Assembly: GCA_028751875.1 (NCBI GenBank)
Contig: CM054140.1
Location: 28,629,685 to 28,693,684 of the forward strand
From: Rapana venosa
Taxonomy: Eukaryota; Mollusca; Gastropoda; Neogastropoda; Muricidae
DNA length: 64,000 nt
Direction of reading: 5' to 3'
In this document: positions 38,165 through 51,686 of the stretch, piece after piece
Numbering within the stretch: the stretch's first letter is position 1
Layout of the letters: every line of letters begins with the position of its first letter
The notes under the pieces: model-generated
The model's database searches: none
What the model saw: only the letters and a program-made list of their open reading frames with translations
What the model was told of the DNA's origin: nothing
Translations under genes and position numbers: made by a program

Positions 38165-39805
38165 ACCTCTTGATCGACAATCTCTTGTCAGGATAACACT
38201 CGGAAGAAAATACACCAACAATCTTGTCAGGATAACACTTGGAAGAAAATACACCAACAATCTTGTCAGGATAACACACGCAAGAAAATACACCAACAAT
38301 CTTGTCAGTATAACACACAAGAAAATACCTGACAATATTGTCAGGATAACACACACAAGAAAATACACCAACAATCTTGTCAGGATAACACACACAAGAA
38401 AATACACCAACAATCTTGTCAGGATAACACACGCAAGAAAATACACCAACAATCTTGTCAGTATAACACACAAGAAAATACCTGACAATATTGTCAGGAT
38501 AACACACACAAGAAAATACACCAACAATCTTGTCAGGATAACACACACAAGAAAATACACTGACAATCTCTTGACAGGATAACACACACAAGAAAATACA
38601 CTGACAATCTCTTGACAGGATAACACACACAAGAAAATACCTGACAATCTCTTGTCAGGATTCAGCGCTATATAAATTCCATATATTATTATTATTATTA
38701 TAACACACACAAGAAAATACCTGACAATCTCTTGACAGGATAACACACAAGAAAATACCTGACAATCTCTTGACAGGATAACACACACAAGAAAATACCT
38801 GACAATCTTGTCAGGATAACACACACAAGAAAATACCTGACAATCTTGTCAGGATAACACACACAAGAAAATACACCGACAATCTCTTGTCAGGATAACA
38901 CTTGGAAGGACAACACTAGGAAGAAAATACACTGACAATCTTGACAGGATAGGACACATAAAATATACCAACAATCTCTTGTCAGGATAACACTAGGAAG
39001 AAAATACACTGACAATCTTGACAGGATAGGACACATAAAATATACCAACAACCTCTTGTCAGGATAACACACACAAGAAAATACACTGACAATCTTGACA
39101 GGATAACACACACAAGAAAATACACTGACAATCTCTTGTCAGGATAACACACACAAGAAAATACACTGACAATCTTGACAGGATAGGACACATAAAATAT
39201 ACCAACAATCTCTTGTCAGGATAACACACACAAGAAAATACACTGACAATCTTGACAGGATAACACACACAAGAAAATACACTGACAATCTCTTGTCAGG
39301 ATAACGCACACAAGAAAATACACCGACAATCTCTTGACAGGATAACGCACACAAGAAAATACACCAACAATCTCTTGACAGGATAACGCACACATGGGAA
39401 AATACACTGACAATCTCTTGTCAGGATAACACACATGGGAAAATACACTGACAATCTCTTGTCAGGATAACACACATGGGAAAATACACTGACAATCTCT
39501 TGTCAGGATAACACACAAGAAAATACACTGACAATCTCTTGACAGGATAGGACACACAAGAAAATACACTGACAATCTCTTGACAGGATAACACACAATG
39601 GAAAATACACTGACAATCTCTTGACAGGATAGGACACACAAGAAAATACACCGACAATCTCTTGACAGGATAACACGCACAAGAAAATACACTGACAATC
39701 TCTTTGTCACATTGGAAAATACACTGACAATCTCTTGACAGGATAACACACACAAGAAAATACACTGACAATCTCTTGACAGGATAACACAACCAACAAT
39801 ATCTT
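38165..39805 (-). repeat. Minisatellite downstream of RanBP3 (unit about 38-41 bases)
   Basis: About 40 units of GACAATCTCTTGTCAGGATA plus ACACACACAAGAAAATACACT, in two types (CCAACAATCTTG and CTGACAATCTCTTG). It lies 1.2-2.8 kb past the RanBP3 stop and may be in its 3' UTR. TTGTCAGGAT/ATCTCTTGACAGG variants alternate regularly. Confidence 0.95.
38661..38700 (+). mobile_element. Tail-only L2/CR1-type insertion in the array
   Basis: TCAGCGCTATATAAATTCC and (ATT)n, only about 40 bases, inserted between the AGGAT and AACACAC of one unit. An extreme 5' truncation. Confidence 0.8.
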
Positions 39806-40505
39806 TAAAAAAAACCAACAACAACAAAACCTCACCTTCTGTCTCTGGGTCCTGAACGCTGCTGTCTGACTCTTCTTTGCGTAGATTGCCACTAGCCCCC
39901 TCCACTTTTCTGTAAACAAAAACTCTGAAATGCACCATTTTGTTAACCATCCTTTGCATTTTGTCATGAACCAGCATACCTACATTGCTATCTTTCATCC
40001 CTAGATTTTTGATAATCAATCATTTTAGTACACGTAAAATCTTCCCAAAATCTGGGGCAAGGCTGATGTCACAGATTTACATTTTATGTTGTTTCGGGGA
40101 CTCTCCCAGTGAGAAGAGTTCTTACAAAGATGAATAATTACCATGAGACATCAAACTGAAATTCAGTTCAATCATAATATTTCAGATAAACGTATTGTTC
40201 AAAGGTAACCTGAAAACAAGAAGAATTATTTTGTGACAAAAAGAATAAACCAGCTTTTACTACCAGATCTAATTCATGTACCTGTGCCTTAAAAAAAATT
40301 ACAGTATGAATTCTAGCTCCCGTTACTTCAATTATCTTTTGGGGGGTGGGGAAAAAAAAAGTATCGACTAATTCGAATACACACGCACATGCTTTACATG
40401 GAAAACCCCCCAACCCAAAACTCACCCAACAGACAGGCAGACATTTACACAGATAACCACAGAAAACCAATAAAAGAGCCAATACCTCCTTGTTTTGAAA
40501 CACAC
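39806..40505. other. RanBP3 3' flank: no gene seen
   Basis: Unique-looking sequence between two arrays. Minus-strand ORFs of up to about 185 codons run into repeats and show no domain. Confidence 0.5.
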
Positions 40506-40512
40506 AAACTTT

Positions 40513-40945
40513 CAAAATACAAAACACACACACACACATTCAGTCAACAAGGGACAATCTCTCACACACATACTCATTCAGCAGACAGAAGGATATACAG
40601 TCACACACACACACACATTCAGTCAACAAAGGGACAATCTCTCACACACATACTCATTCAGCAGACAGAAGGATATACAGTCACACACACAATTCAGTCA
40701 ACAAAGGGACAATCTCTCACACACATACTCATTCAGCAGACAGAAGGCTATACAGTCACACACACACATTCAGTCAACAGAGGGTCACATACACCACACC
40801 ACACATTCAGTCAACAGAGGGTCACACACACACATTCAGTCAACAAAGGGACAATCTCTCACACACATACTCATTCAGCAGACAGAAGGATATACAGTCA
40901 CACACCACACACACACATTCAGCCAACAGAGGGTCTCACACACCA
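40513..40945 (-). repeat. Tandem array next to the RanBP3 stop codon
   Basis: About five units of roughly 85 bases: (CA)n, CATTCAGTCAACAAAGGGAC, AATCTCTCACACACATACTC, ATTCAGCAGACAGAAGGATA, TACAGT. The last, shortened units end about 20 bases from the stop codon, so the array lies in the proximal 3' UTR. Confidence 0.92.
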
Positions 40946-40962
40946 CCTCCAGGTGTGACTGC

Positions 40963-41133
40963 TCACTTGTGTTTGAACTGGGTGGTGGGAGGGGACTCTG
41001 CCTCCACGTCGGCTTTCCTTTTCTCCCCGTGGTGCAGGGGGTCTGGCACCTTCTCCCAGTCCTCGTGGATCTTCAGCTGCTGGATTCGCCAGTCTATGGC
41101 ACGCAACAGGTTCTCCAGGTCCTTGGGGTTCGT
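40963..41133 (-). CDS. RANBP3: RanBP3 exon 17 and stop codon
   Basis: Acceptor GGTGTGTGGCAG. Encodes TNPKDLENLLRAIDWRIQQL, the last helix of the Ran-binding domain, then a short tail with GEKRKADVE and the end TTQFKHK; TGA at 40965-40963. The tail lacks the Glu/Asp run seen at the vertebrate C-terminus. Two decayed copies of this exon edge lie upstream in intron 16. Confidence 0.88.
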   Translation of the reverse strand, partial: TNPKDLENLLRAIDWRIQQLKIHEDWEKVPDPLHHGEKRKADVEAESPPTTQFKHK

Positions 41134-44100
41134 CTGCCACACACCATGCCAACACAACGGTCACCTCTTCTGGGTAAGCTATGCTGTAGCCTGCTTCAGG
41201 GCAAGGCTTGAAGGATTAAAAATTTTTTTTATTATATATATTTAGGGTTCTACAGATTCCTTGGGGCTAGTCATAAAACATGTCCACAGTCAGCTTTTCT
41301 GTGCAAGCTGTGCTTCAGCCTTCTTCAGGGCAAAGCCTGGTGATTTTTTATTTCTTACATATAGGTTCAAGGTTCTACAATTCTTGGGGTTTGCCATAAA
41401 CCGTGCCAACAGATATGTTCTCAGTGCGCATTGTATTTTAACCTCCTTCGGGGCAATGCCAAATGGCTTTTCATTTGCTACAATGATGTTTGACCAAGAC
41501 TGTTCGGAGTATATCTTTTAGACTTGTTTTCAAAGTGTTTTGACAAAACAGTGAGCTGAAGTTAAATGCATGTGAAAATAAAAGTTGACAAGAGGAACAT
41601 ATCCTCCTGCAGGCCATTCAAACCCCCACAAATTGTTTCCTCATTAAAATATTTTTGCATTTGGAATGCCTGACTCTGCAACAACTTAATGCATAATACT
41701 GTGTGTATGCACCCCACCCACCCCCCCAAAAAAAAACAACCAAAAAAAAACCCAAACCAAAACACAACCAACCCATTAGAAACAAACGAAAACCCCAAAC
41801 TGAAAACTTTTCTACAGCTGAACACCCTCCAGCAGTGGGGGTGGAGGCAGAGGAGGACTGACTGACCATGATGAGGAAGACGCGGACAGCCTGATCGACG
41901 TCGGTGGCAGTGATACGTATGGCCTTGGTGCTGGCCCTCTCCACGTTCATCCCTGACCAGATCTTGGTGTTGAGGATCACCCGCAGGCTGCCCTGAGTTC
42001 TCATCACTGTCATCACCACAAACAACATCATTTCACCAGTACAGAAATGCACAAAACTGACGAAATGCACAAAACTGAGGAGGAATCCTGAAGGGGTGAA
42101 AGAAAATCTAACACAGAAGTTTAAAAAATATGACACAAATGCAAGGAGATAAATAGGTATATAAAAACATACATAATGGCATATTGTACCAAACATAGGC
42201 ATTGTATCATGGTACTTTCTGAAGATCAAGAAAATGAGATCAGTGCAACAGGGATTTCAGGGACAGCAAACATACTCTAACTCCTCAAAGTTTAACACAT
42301 AGTACCAGTACAAGATGCTAACTCTACACTAAGTCGAGATTAAGAATGGTGCTTGATTAGTTCAATTTTGCTTTATTTAAATTTCTTACCGTTATCAAAT
42401 CAAATAGTCAAAATCGCCACAGCAAAATTCCCCCCCCACCCTCAATACTCATAAACACTCTCCACACCATGTTTCTCATAAAAGACTGCATAACAAACCC
42501 CATGCTACTAAGCACTGACACCACAGCACCATCTGTGATCAGCCATGTCCGCTAACATCTCAAATGTGACCAGCTTACCCAGTCTGGACTGGAAGGTGTT
42601 GGAGCTGGAGTTCTGAGGCAACATGTCATTCAGCCTGATGGTGCCACGTCCTCGTTCCACCCAGGTCTGAGTGTCGCAGTCAAAGACAAACAACTTGCCA
42701 TTGGACTGGAAAAGGAATAGCAGAAAAGGAAAGTACAGGAGGTGACCCGGTTTGAGATATTGATTGAAAAAAAAAACAATAATGAACATGCGCAAGAAAC
42801 ATAAAATTACTAAATTTCTATTAGCAGAGGAGGTGTGTGTGTGTGTGTAAGTGCGTGTGTGTGTGCGTACTTGCAAAATGGGGAAAAACATCAGGCATTA
42901 CTTAGTAATAGAATTACCCATACTACACATATTCATCGCTGCACACTGCAAATGTGTGTGGGTTTTCAGTGAAGAGCAGATCTCACCTAACCCCCATAAA
43001 AGAATGAATGCTTTTCCTTACTCGCCAAAAATGAATTTTAACAATTCGACTTATTTCCACGATGCAATCTCTCTCTGTCTCTCACACACACACAAACAGT
43101 ACTGACCTGTAAGACATTGGACTCGTCCTCCTCGCCGGTGACCACCTCCACCTCTTTGAGGTCGACCTTGTTGTCATGCTTGGCCTGGTACTCCCGGGCA
43201 GACTCCTCCAGGGTCTGGCCACTGCGGGCTGCTGGAGCTGAAGCAACACACACACCCCCAGTCAACATCAGTGCAGACTCCACTCTCCCCAAAAGTCTTT
43301 CGGATGAGACTATAAACCGAGGCCCCGTGTGCGAACGCACGCAGAACATCTTGCGCACATGTTAAATCCTGTTCCGATTTTCATAAGAGTAGGCCATTGT
43401 GTGCCGGTGGAAACAGATGACAAAATATACAAAACCGCATACACATAGGGACTGGATGTAAAAAAGCACACAAGTGCTTATTCCATTATCCTCGATAAAA
43501 AAGAATAAATAAATAAATAAATAAACCAAGCCACCTCTGTGCAGGTAGTGTGTAGGACCACTCGTATATTCAAGAGCTGCACCCACACACTCTCCCAAGT
43601 CACCTTTGTGAAGGTAGTAGGTAGGACCAATCACATATTCAAAATTAATTTAAAGGGTGGAGAAAAAAATGGTTGCATATGCAAAAATCTCATATTGATG
43701 AACTTCACAGCTCTAGCTGAGATATAAAAACCCAACCAAAAAAAAAAAGAAGAAAGAAAATTAATCGCATCATTAGAAACAGCTTACCATGAGAATCAGT
43801 TTATTCAGCAAAATAATGTTACATTATACTGATTAAAAAGTCCTCAATAAAGTGGCTGCTTGAAATTCTTGAATTCACGGGTTAGCCACCTTCTCCACCT
43901 CCCCTCCCCCCCAAAAAAAAAAAAAATTATGCTTAATTTTTTTGTGTGGACTTCATTAATACCTATCCATGGAAGTTTTTATTTGAACAAAGAGCTATCT
44001 TCAAATATGAGCATTTCAGGAAAGTTTTTATTCTACAAACATTTCTCATATCAACAAAATTTTTGTTTTATCAAACGCACTGATAATGGAAATATATTTG

Positions 44101-45354
44101 CAAAAGAAAAACACACCAAACTAAACAAAGTTAACAAACATACCCCCCCCAAAAAAAAACAACAACCCCACCCCGACCCACCCCAAAACAACCAAACAAA
44201 AAAACCCAACCCCGAATCAAAAACCATCCTCCAAAAACCCCAAAGAAGAAAGTGAGAGAGAAAGTCAGACTTCAGGCCAAGGAGCAAGGCCACCCACCGG
44301 CTGCCTGCGCTTCATTGTCCTCCTCCTCCTCGTGACCGTTGTCTGGGCAAGAGTCGCTGGAGCCGTTGGTCATCGTGACTCTGCCGGACAGGTTTTCCCC
44401 AAACACCAGGGGCTGGGAGGTGGAGGAGGCCTCTTCGGCTCCTGCAGCTGTTGCCTCCCCTTCAGCCACACCCTGCATCACAGTGACAGAGGTTTGTGTG
44501 CAACAGGGAGCCACAGGCTGCAGAGATATTTCTTCTGAACACAGGTGTATATAAGCGAATATACTTTGCAGCTGAGTTTTATTGGACCCCCCCCCCCCTT
44601 GACAGCATATACAGAACAAACTGATAATAACAGCGGTAAGGGTAGTCTTTCTTAAGACATGATCTCAAACTTGAAAAAAAAATTTGACAATAAAAATCTA
44701 CTCAGGTACATATAGGTTCAAGATGATCCAAATTCGGAACACAGTGAAAAGTTACAACAGCACACTTTTACCCCTCAACTTTAACATCACAAAATCGGAG
44801 TAAGATGGGCGGTAGTGTTTTTGGTATTGTTGTTGTAATTCAGATATGTTAATTGTATTTGTACTGCACTAAAAGAATTTATTTTCCAGTTTCAGTACAA
44901 TTCTACAATGTAACTAGCAGCTCTCTCTCTCTCTCCTCTATATATATATATATATATAAAAGGGTTTAAAAATACCATGAAAACCTTACTATTTCTGACC
45001 ACTAAAGCACAGTACAACAGACAGACACGGACATCAAACTTACAGTGACTCGCTGGGACAAGTTCTGGCCAAACACAAAGCCCGAAGAACTGCTGACTGA
45101 AGTACTGACACTGTCCTTCAACCTGAAACAGTCAAAAAGACCGTCAACGACGCTGCACCAAACCTTTATATTTCATGCAATTTCTTTTTTTTTTACACGA
45201 AGCTCAAGCCTGAATTTCACTTTGGAGACATCATTCATCTAAATAAAAGACAAACGACAAAAAATCATACAAATATGGTGATAACAAAAAGTTACAAGAC
45301 AGGAGAAATACAATCACTGTCTCAGTGCAGTTTCAGCTACACCACTCACTCACA

Positions 45355-45387
<33 letters not shown>

Positions 45388-48300
45388 CTCTCTCTCTCTC
45401 TCTCTCTCTCCCTCTCTCAGTCACACACAAACCTACCCCCACACACGGACTTACTGGTTGTTTTTGCTCAGCTCCGCAGCAAAGTTCTCGGTGCCCCCAC
45501 TGGCTCCTGCAGGAGAGGCCGCCCCTGAGACCGGCTCTGTGGAGGAGGTCACCTCCCCGGCTTCTGCCGGCACCGCACTGGAGCTGACTTTGGTGCTCTC
45601 CGGAGCAGATTCCTTCGGTGGGTCTGTGCACACACAGAGTGACAGGCGTCATCGTTCTCTGACGGGTCAAACTATTATCAATTATATCACTAAAAAAGCT
45701 TCTATATAATCTTTCTCAACCAGTCCAAATTTACCTACACATAGGGTAGTTTCAAGCACGTGTGAATGCATGCAATTATTTCTAGGAGACAAACATTCTG
45801 TATTAGCAATTATATCCCCCCCCCCCCCCCCCCAAAGAACTGTGACTATGCTCTGTCATTATCAACAGATATGAGAAAAGAAATGTCTGTTATAGTATAC
45901 ATGTACAAAAGCACAGAAACATCCATTCCTCCCCCCCCCCCCCAAACAATAAACCCCAACTATCCCCCCCCCCCCCCCCCCCCTCACCAAAAACCACCAA
46001 ACAAACAAAAACTCCCAAACTTAACAACAAACAAAACTAAAACAACTACAGTGGGAACTATGAAAAATATGAAACAGGTAAGCTGGGCGGTTTATTCTTA
46101 ATACCAATGAGCAATAATCTGAGATCTCTTGGACTTGCCATCTGATTTAAAACTAAGTACATATAACTTATTTTGAGTCTGAAACAAAGAAATAAATATT
46201 ACCCAAAATAAACAAGCAAAAACCACATACACAAAAAACAACAACTCACCCTTAACTTCAGCAGCAGTACGTGGATCTGGTAACTTGGCAGGTCTAAGTA
46301 TTGACGACGATACAACTGTAAAATAAAGTACAAACATTAAGAAAACAATGCTATTGTCAATATGCATACACACAGATATACATAAATGAGAAAAGTTCAG
46401 TTTACTTTCTCTTTAATTTTCAGACTGTGGTTGCTAAAAGATTTTGACAACTTTGTTGTTCTGTTCAAGTGTCCCAACTCAATCTTCCACGAAAAGCTGA
46501 TTTTCCTTGTTTAAAAAAACACAGAAAAAAATTGTACAAACGCATATTTCTAAACTTAAATTAATAATTTTTAAAAAAACCTACAGAAAATCATCCAGAC
46601 ATTGAACTTTGTCTAAAAGCTATCTTTGTAACAGTCTACGTCTTTAGATGCACATATTCTGCCCAAGCCAGGTCACTCATGTATAAAACTTAATTCATGT
46701 GCCTAACTCTTTTATCATGGAGTTTGCACATGCAAACCAAATTTTATTCTTATTCCAATCTTCATGTCCTCCCCCCCCCCTCCCCCCCTGGGAAAAGTGT
46801 AGCAATATCAGGGAGTTAAAAGAATAAGACATGCATACTGTAACATTACTTTTCAGATTCAATTTAATTTCTTCAGGAGTTTCTGGGGCAATGCACCAAA
46901 TTCTTCAGATATTGTGCCTTGGGCAACCTGAATTTGGAGGAGTCCATCTCTTTCCCCATCTCAGGATGCATGCAGGGTAGATCCATGTATGACATGGTCA
47001 TCCCCTTGCCTGTATTTCTACAAAAAGTGGTTGGGTTTATAAGCACAAGATGTTCTGCATGCCTTCACACATGTGACTCAGTTTTCAGTCTTATCCAAAG
47101 GACTTTCAGGGGAATGGAATAGGTGTGTCGTTCTGAACCACTGGGCTATACCGCCTACATTTCATCTACCCTATTACAAATAATACAATCCTTTCACAAA
47201 TGTGTGCCTTACCTGGAGCTTTGACGGCACCAAAAGTCATTTCAGGTGCCCGTAATGCTGATGGTCGAAGTTGAAACTTACTGCTGGATGCAGTGGAATC
47301 TTGTTTTACAAAATCTGAAAGAAGTTAAAAAATTTGTTGGGAAGAGTTTAAATCATCTGACTTAACTGTAAGCAAACTTTATTTAGCAGTATCAAATTGC
47401 TGCAAAAGACTAAGATATAGCAGAAGAAATCTTAATTTTCTAGATAAATATAAAATTCATGATATACACATTGCAGAAACTGCACACAGAGTCTAAGGTA
47501 TAGGTGTCCCATAACCTATAAGGTCATTGGGGAGCGAGGCGTCAGAGACCTCACTTCTCTAGGGGCCAGTATATTGAGGGTGGCACTCATGTCCTCTCCC
47601 TCGCTGCTTTACCTTCCCTGACCCTAAGGAGGCAGGTATCCATTTACAGCTGGGTGAACTGGGGGTCTGTACTGAAGCCAAGGCACACAGTCACCCATCC
47701 AACTGGTAATCATGCTTGATGCTGCTTAATCTTGGCTAGGGGAAAGTGAGCCGATCACTGAGCTATCCCATCCCCACAGGGTCTAAACTATATATGAAAA
47801 AAAATCATTTATTTGAAGAATTATATGTAGAGACACATAGTTCACCACAATCACTCATCCACACTGTATGCCAGTACTTACTTATTTTTGATGGAGCTAG
47901 AATAGAACGTTTTGATGGTTGCATTTTGTCATCTGAAAACAAACAAGAACACACCATAACAATTCAAATTCTAAAATACATCAGTCTGACTGAACAAAAT
48001 CATGCATAAGAAAATGAATAATTTTTTTCCCTAAGGAAAAGAAGAAGAGGCATATTGTAAACACTGCAGAACCGATCTCTACCCAGTAGCAATCTCACCC
48101 ACTTAGCACCCCTGCACTCTCAACAGCTGACAATCTATAGGACTGTTTTGTGGGAGCAGTACTAAAGCCAATTTGCCAAAAAGGGAGATCTGGACTCCCA
48201 GCTCCCTCACTTTAGTACTTTACAACAGGGATTTCAAATGCAATCATTCAGCATCTAAAACGATTAGTTTTATTTGATGAAGAATGAATGTAGATGTCTT

Positions 48301-51300
48301 CAAGGGCTGTGATCTGTATCACTTGTGTTTCAGAACAGAACATGGTGTATCCACTTCAGTAATCACCAGTTCATCTTTGCTAGTCAAACCATCCTACCTT
48401 TGTGGACTGCCACATGATGTGTAAATACCATGTGTCAAATGCAATCAGAAAAACAAAGCTTGTTTGTCCGCTGATTTTTCTTCATACATTCTGTCGGACC
48501 ATCCTGGTGGGGCTGGGAATCTGCAGTGCCTTTCGAACAGCAACACTATGTAATCCAATAACTGAAAAATTCCAACCATGAAGATTCTTCATCTGTCCAT
48601 CTATGTTTCTGGCAATACTTGCACAGTATAAGGATTCACAACAGCTGAGCATAAACAATTTTTAAAAAAACCAAAAGAAAAACTAAACAACGGCCAAAGA
48701 CTTAAGAAAATATCATGTCATGTTGAAAGCCTTCTTCACTACTTTAAAAAAAAAATCAAACATTTGAGGCACATAATACAATAACACATATCATTACGTG
48801 GGCATGTTCTGAATGACAGCATAATGGTCAGAGTACTTGTTTGCAAAAGACAAGATGCAAGATCACATTTTTGTCAAATGGATTAGCATCAGTTATTATG
48901 CCTTTATACTGCCTACTCTCTCCTCCTTTCCCTTATATTTTAAACATGGGGTCATTTGCTTCATCTTCTAAGATCCTCTTCTCTTTCTTTGTGAAGACAA
49001 AGTTGAAAGCAGCTATAGCTAGACAAACTGTATTGCAAATGAGATACATTGTATTTATTCATATGAAAATGATTGGTAAACTGCCTCTTCACCTTTACTG
49101 ATTACGACTATTGAATCAGAAGTGAAACACACAATCTGGCCTGTCTTCAAGTTTTACATCAAGACTGATACAGTTGTCAGAGCAAAGGAACAAAACTGTC
49201 GACAAGGCCAGAGTCTTTATAGCTTTATTCTTCTGCACAAACCTGTTCTTTCTGTGTGTGTGTGTGTGTGTGCGCGCGTGCGTGTGTGTGTCCATACACA
49301 CATTTGTGTGGGTATATGTATTTGGACAGAGAGTGAAACGAGTATGAGAGAGGAGACAGAGACAGCCAAGTACACTGTAGCGCCCAAAGGGCCTCTAGAC
49401 AGAAGATGTACAACTTGGTATCATTACTGAACACCATAACTGACACTGACTTGTGTCAGCAGAGAATCTGAACCTGGTTGCTAGGATAACTGTCTTCATA
49501 TTGCAAGGTAAATATGGAAAAAAGAAATGAACAGTTGCTTACCTCCACTGTCACATTCACCATCGCTTGACTTAGCACCTGAAGGATTAAGGCGACTTGG
49601 AGCCAGAATACCTGAAAAAACAAATACATACACGATTAGTATAACAGTAGAGCAAATTACAAAACGAACAGTTTTTTGGTAGTCTCAATCCCAGAGGAAA
49701 ATAACCCTCATTTTAAAACAAGATGTGCAGAGCTCCCACCAACACAACAGACAGCTGGTTGTTGTTAATACAATATGACGAGAGAAAAGTGTGGACTACT
49801 ACATAATTATGTACAATCAGACAAGAGAGTGAATAATAACGGTACTTACAGTCTGATCTGGACTGGGTTTCTGTACTGCCAGTGGACACAACGTCTGTTT
49901 TGAGTGGCATCCGGGTCAAAAACGGATTGGAAAACGCTGAGGAAACAAAACAGACAAAAATCTTTTCAATAAAAGGAAGATCGAATTAAGAATGTTTATA
50001 TGGTATAAATGAAAAAAGAACAACAATCCTATGTTTCAGACACAAAATTCAGACAAGAGCATGATTCTCAAGCTTCTTATTTTGTATTTTTTACAGTCTT
50101 ACTATAAAAATAAATATATGTTGAAAAATGATGATACATTCACCACTTGTAATGACTTTTTTCATTGAGCAGGAGTTTGACTAATTTTAACATTACGAAA
50201 AAAATAATACAATGCTATTGATCTATATGCCCAACTTCAAGATCATGAGCAAATATATATATGTATAAACAAGAGAGAGCGAGAAAGAGAGAGAGAGAGA
50301 GCGAGAAAGAGGGAGAGAGAGAGCGAGAGAGAGAGAGAGAAAAAGAATGAAAATATGTTGTGTGTGTGTGTGCGCATGTTGTATACATGTGTGTCTGTGT
50401 GTGTATGTGTGGTGGGGGGAAGGGTACACAATGTTAACTCTTTTATTCCCCCCCCAAAAAAAATTACCACAAAAGGAAGTGGATAAAAAAAAAGGGGGGA
50501 ACCCACAATATTTTAACTCATTGGAGTCGCAGTGAAATGGATCCTGCCATTTTGTGGTGACGCATTATTTTGGCTATATTTGAAAAATTCAGCAGACTTA
50601 CCCAACATAACAATGACATACACATTATACATCCTTAAAAAGTGTACAATGTCTTCTTTTGAGATTGTTTCACAGTTTTTTTAATAGATGACTGTATTCA
50701 TTTTTTTACAAATTTTCAAAATATGTCACTGAATGCTGAAAAATAAAAAGTTTTGAAAATTAGGGTTGGTATCTTAAATGACTTGAACTATTCATCAACT
50801 AGTCCCCTTGAAGCAATGTGATGATTTTTCACCAAAGTAAAGTTCCCTGAAGTTGGCTGAATCTATGTGATGTCACTTTTTGTACAACAAATTTTTTTTT
50901 TTAAAGAATCATAACACTGGAGTGCCTGAAATCCCAAAGATATCATCTGTTGACATGTCAAACAAAATTGGCCAACAGATTAAAAACTAGGCAAGCTTAT
51001 GATCAAGGAAAGCAATTGCGTTTAGAAAAACGACTGCCCTACAGGCCAGAGTACTTTCCCTTGAGTTAACCATCACTTATTGTTTTTTTAAAAATTCGTA
51101 AGTCTGCCGATTCTTAAGCTTTGGCACGTCACAGTAAAGGGGTTACAATGAGTTAAATTATGGTAATGTATCTAGAATGTAGGAAAATAGAGGAAAAATG
51201 TTGTTCAGATCATAATGATGAGACAAAGCAAAATGAAAATCTATTGAAAATCAGCACAACACCATGCACACATATGCACATTAGCACACACACACATACA

Positions 51301-51618
51301 TATAAGGAACACACACACCACAACACAAACAGCGTTGATTCTAGGATTTCTAAGAGGCAACAGAGGGCCCCTTACCATGAAAAAAGGGGACATTGTCCCC
51401 CCTCTCCCCCAACCAAGCTACATACCTGACCAAAAGAGACAGGGCAATTTTGTTGCGTAACACTCCTCTGTAATCTCATTTGTCACAGTGTTCTACCAAA
51501 CCCACTGTTGGGTGTCTTGGTACAAATGACAGCCCTTTCCTAGTTGTGGCTTGTTTAACCTTTAAAGCCACCACCAACACCCAACCCTTGTAGGTACACA
51601 CTCAAACACCACCCCTCC

Positions 51619-51686
<68 letters not shown>

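Noticed and set aside
40389..41211. His/Ser/Gln-rich plus-strand ORFs
   Set aside because: They translate the CA-containing array and antisense of RanBP3 exon 17.
41618..42229. 203-codon minus-strand ORF taken as one exon
   Set aside because: Only 41867-42006 is RanBP3. The ORF extends into introns on both sides, where splice sites and the domain pattern end.
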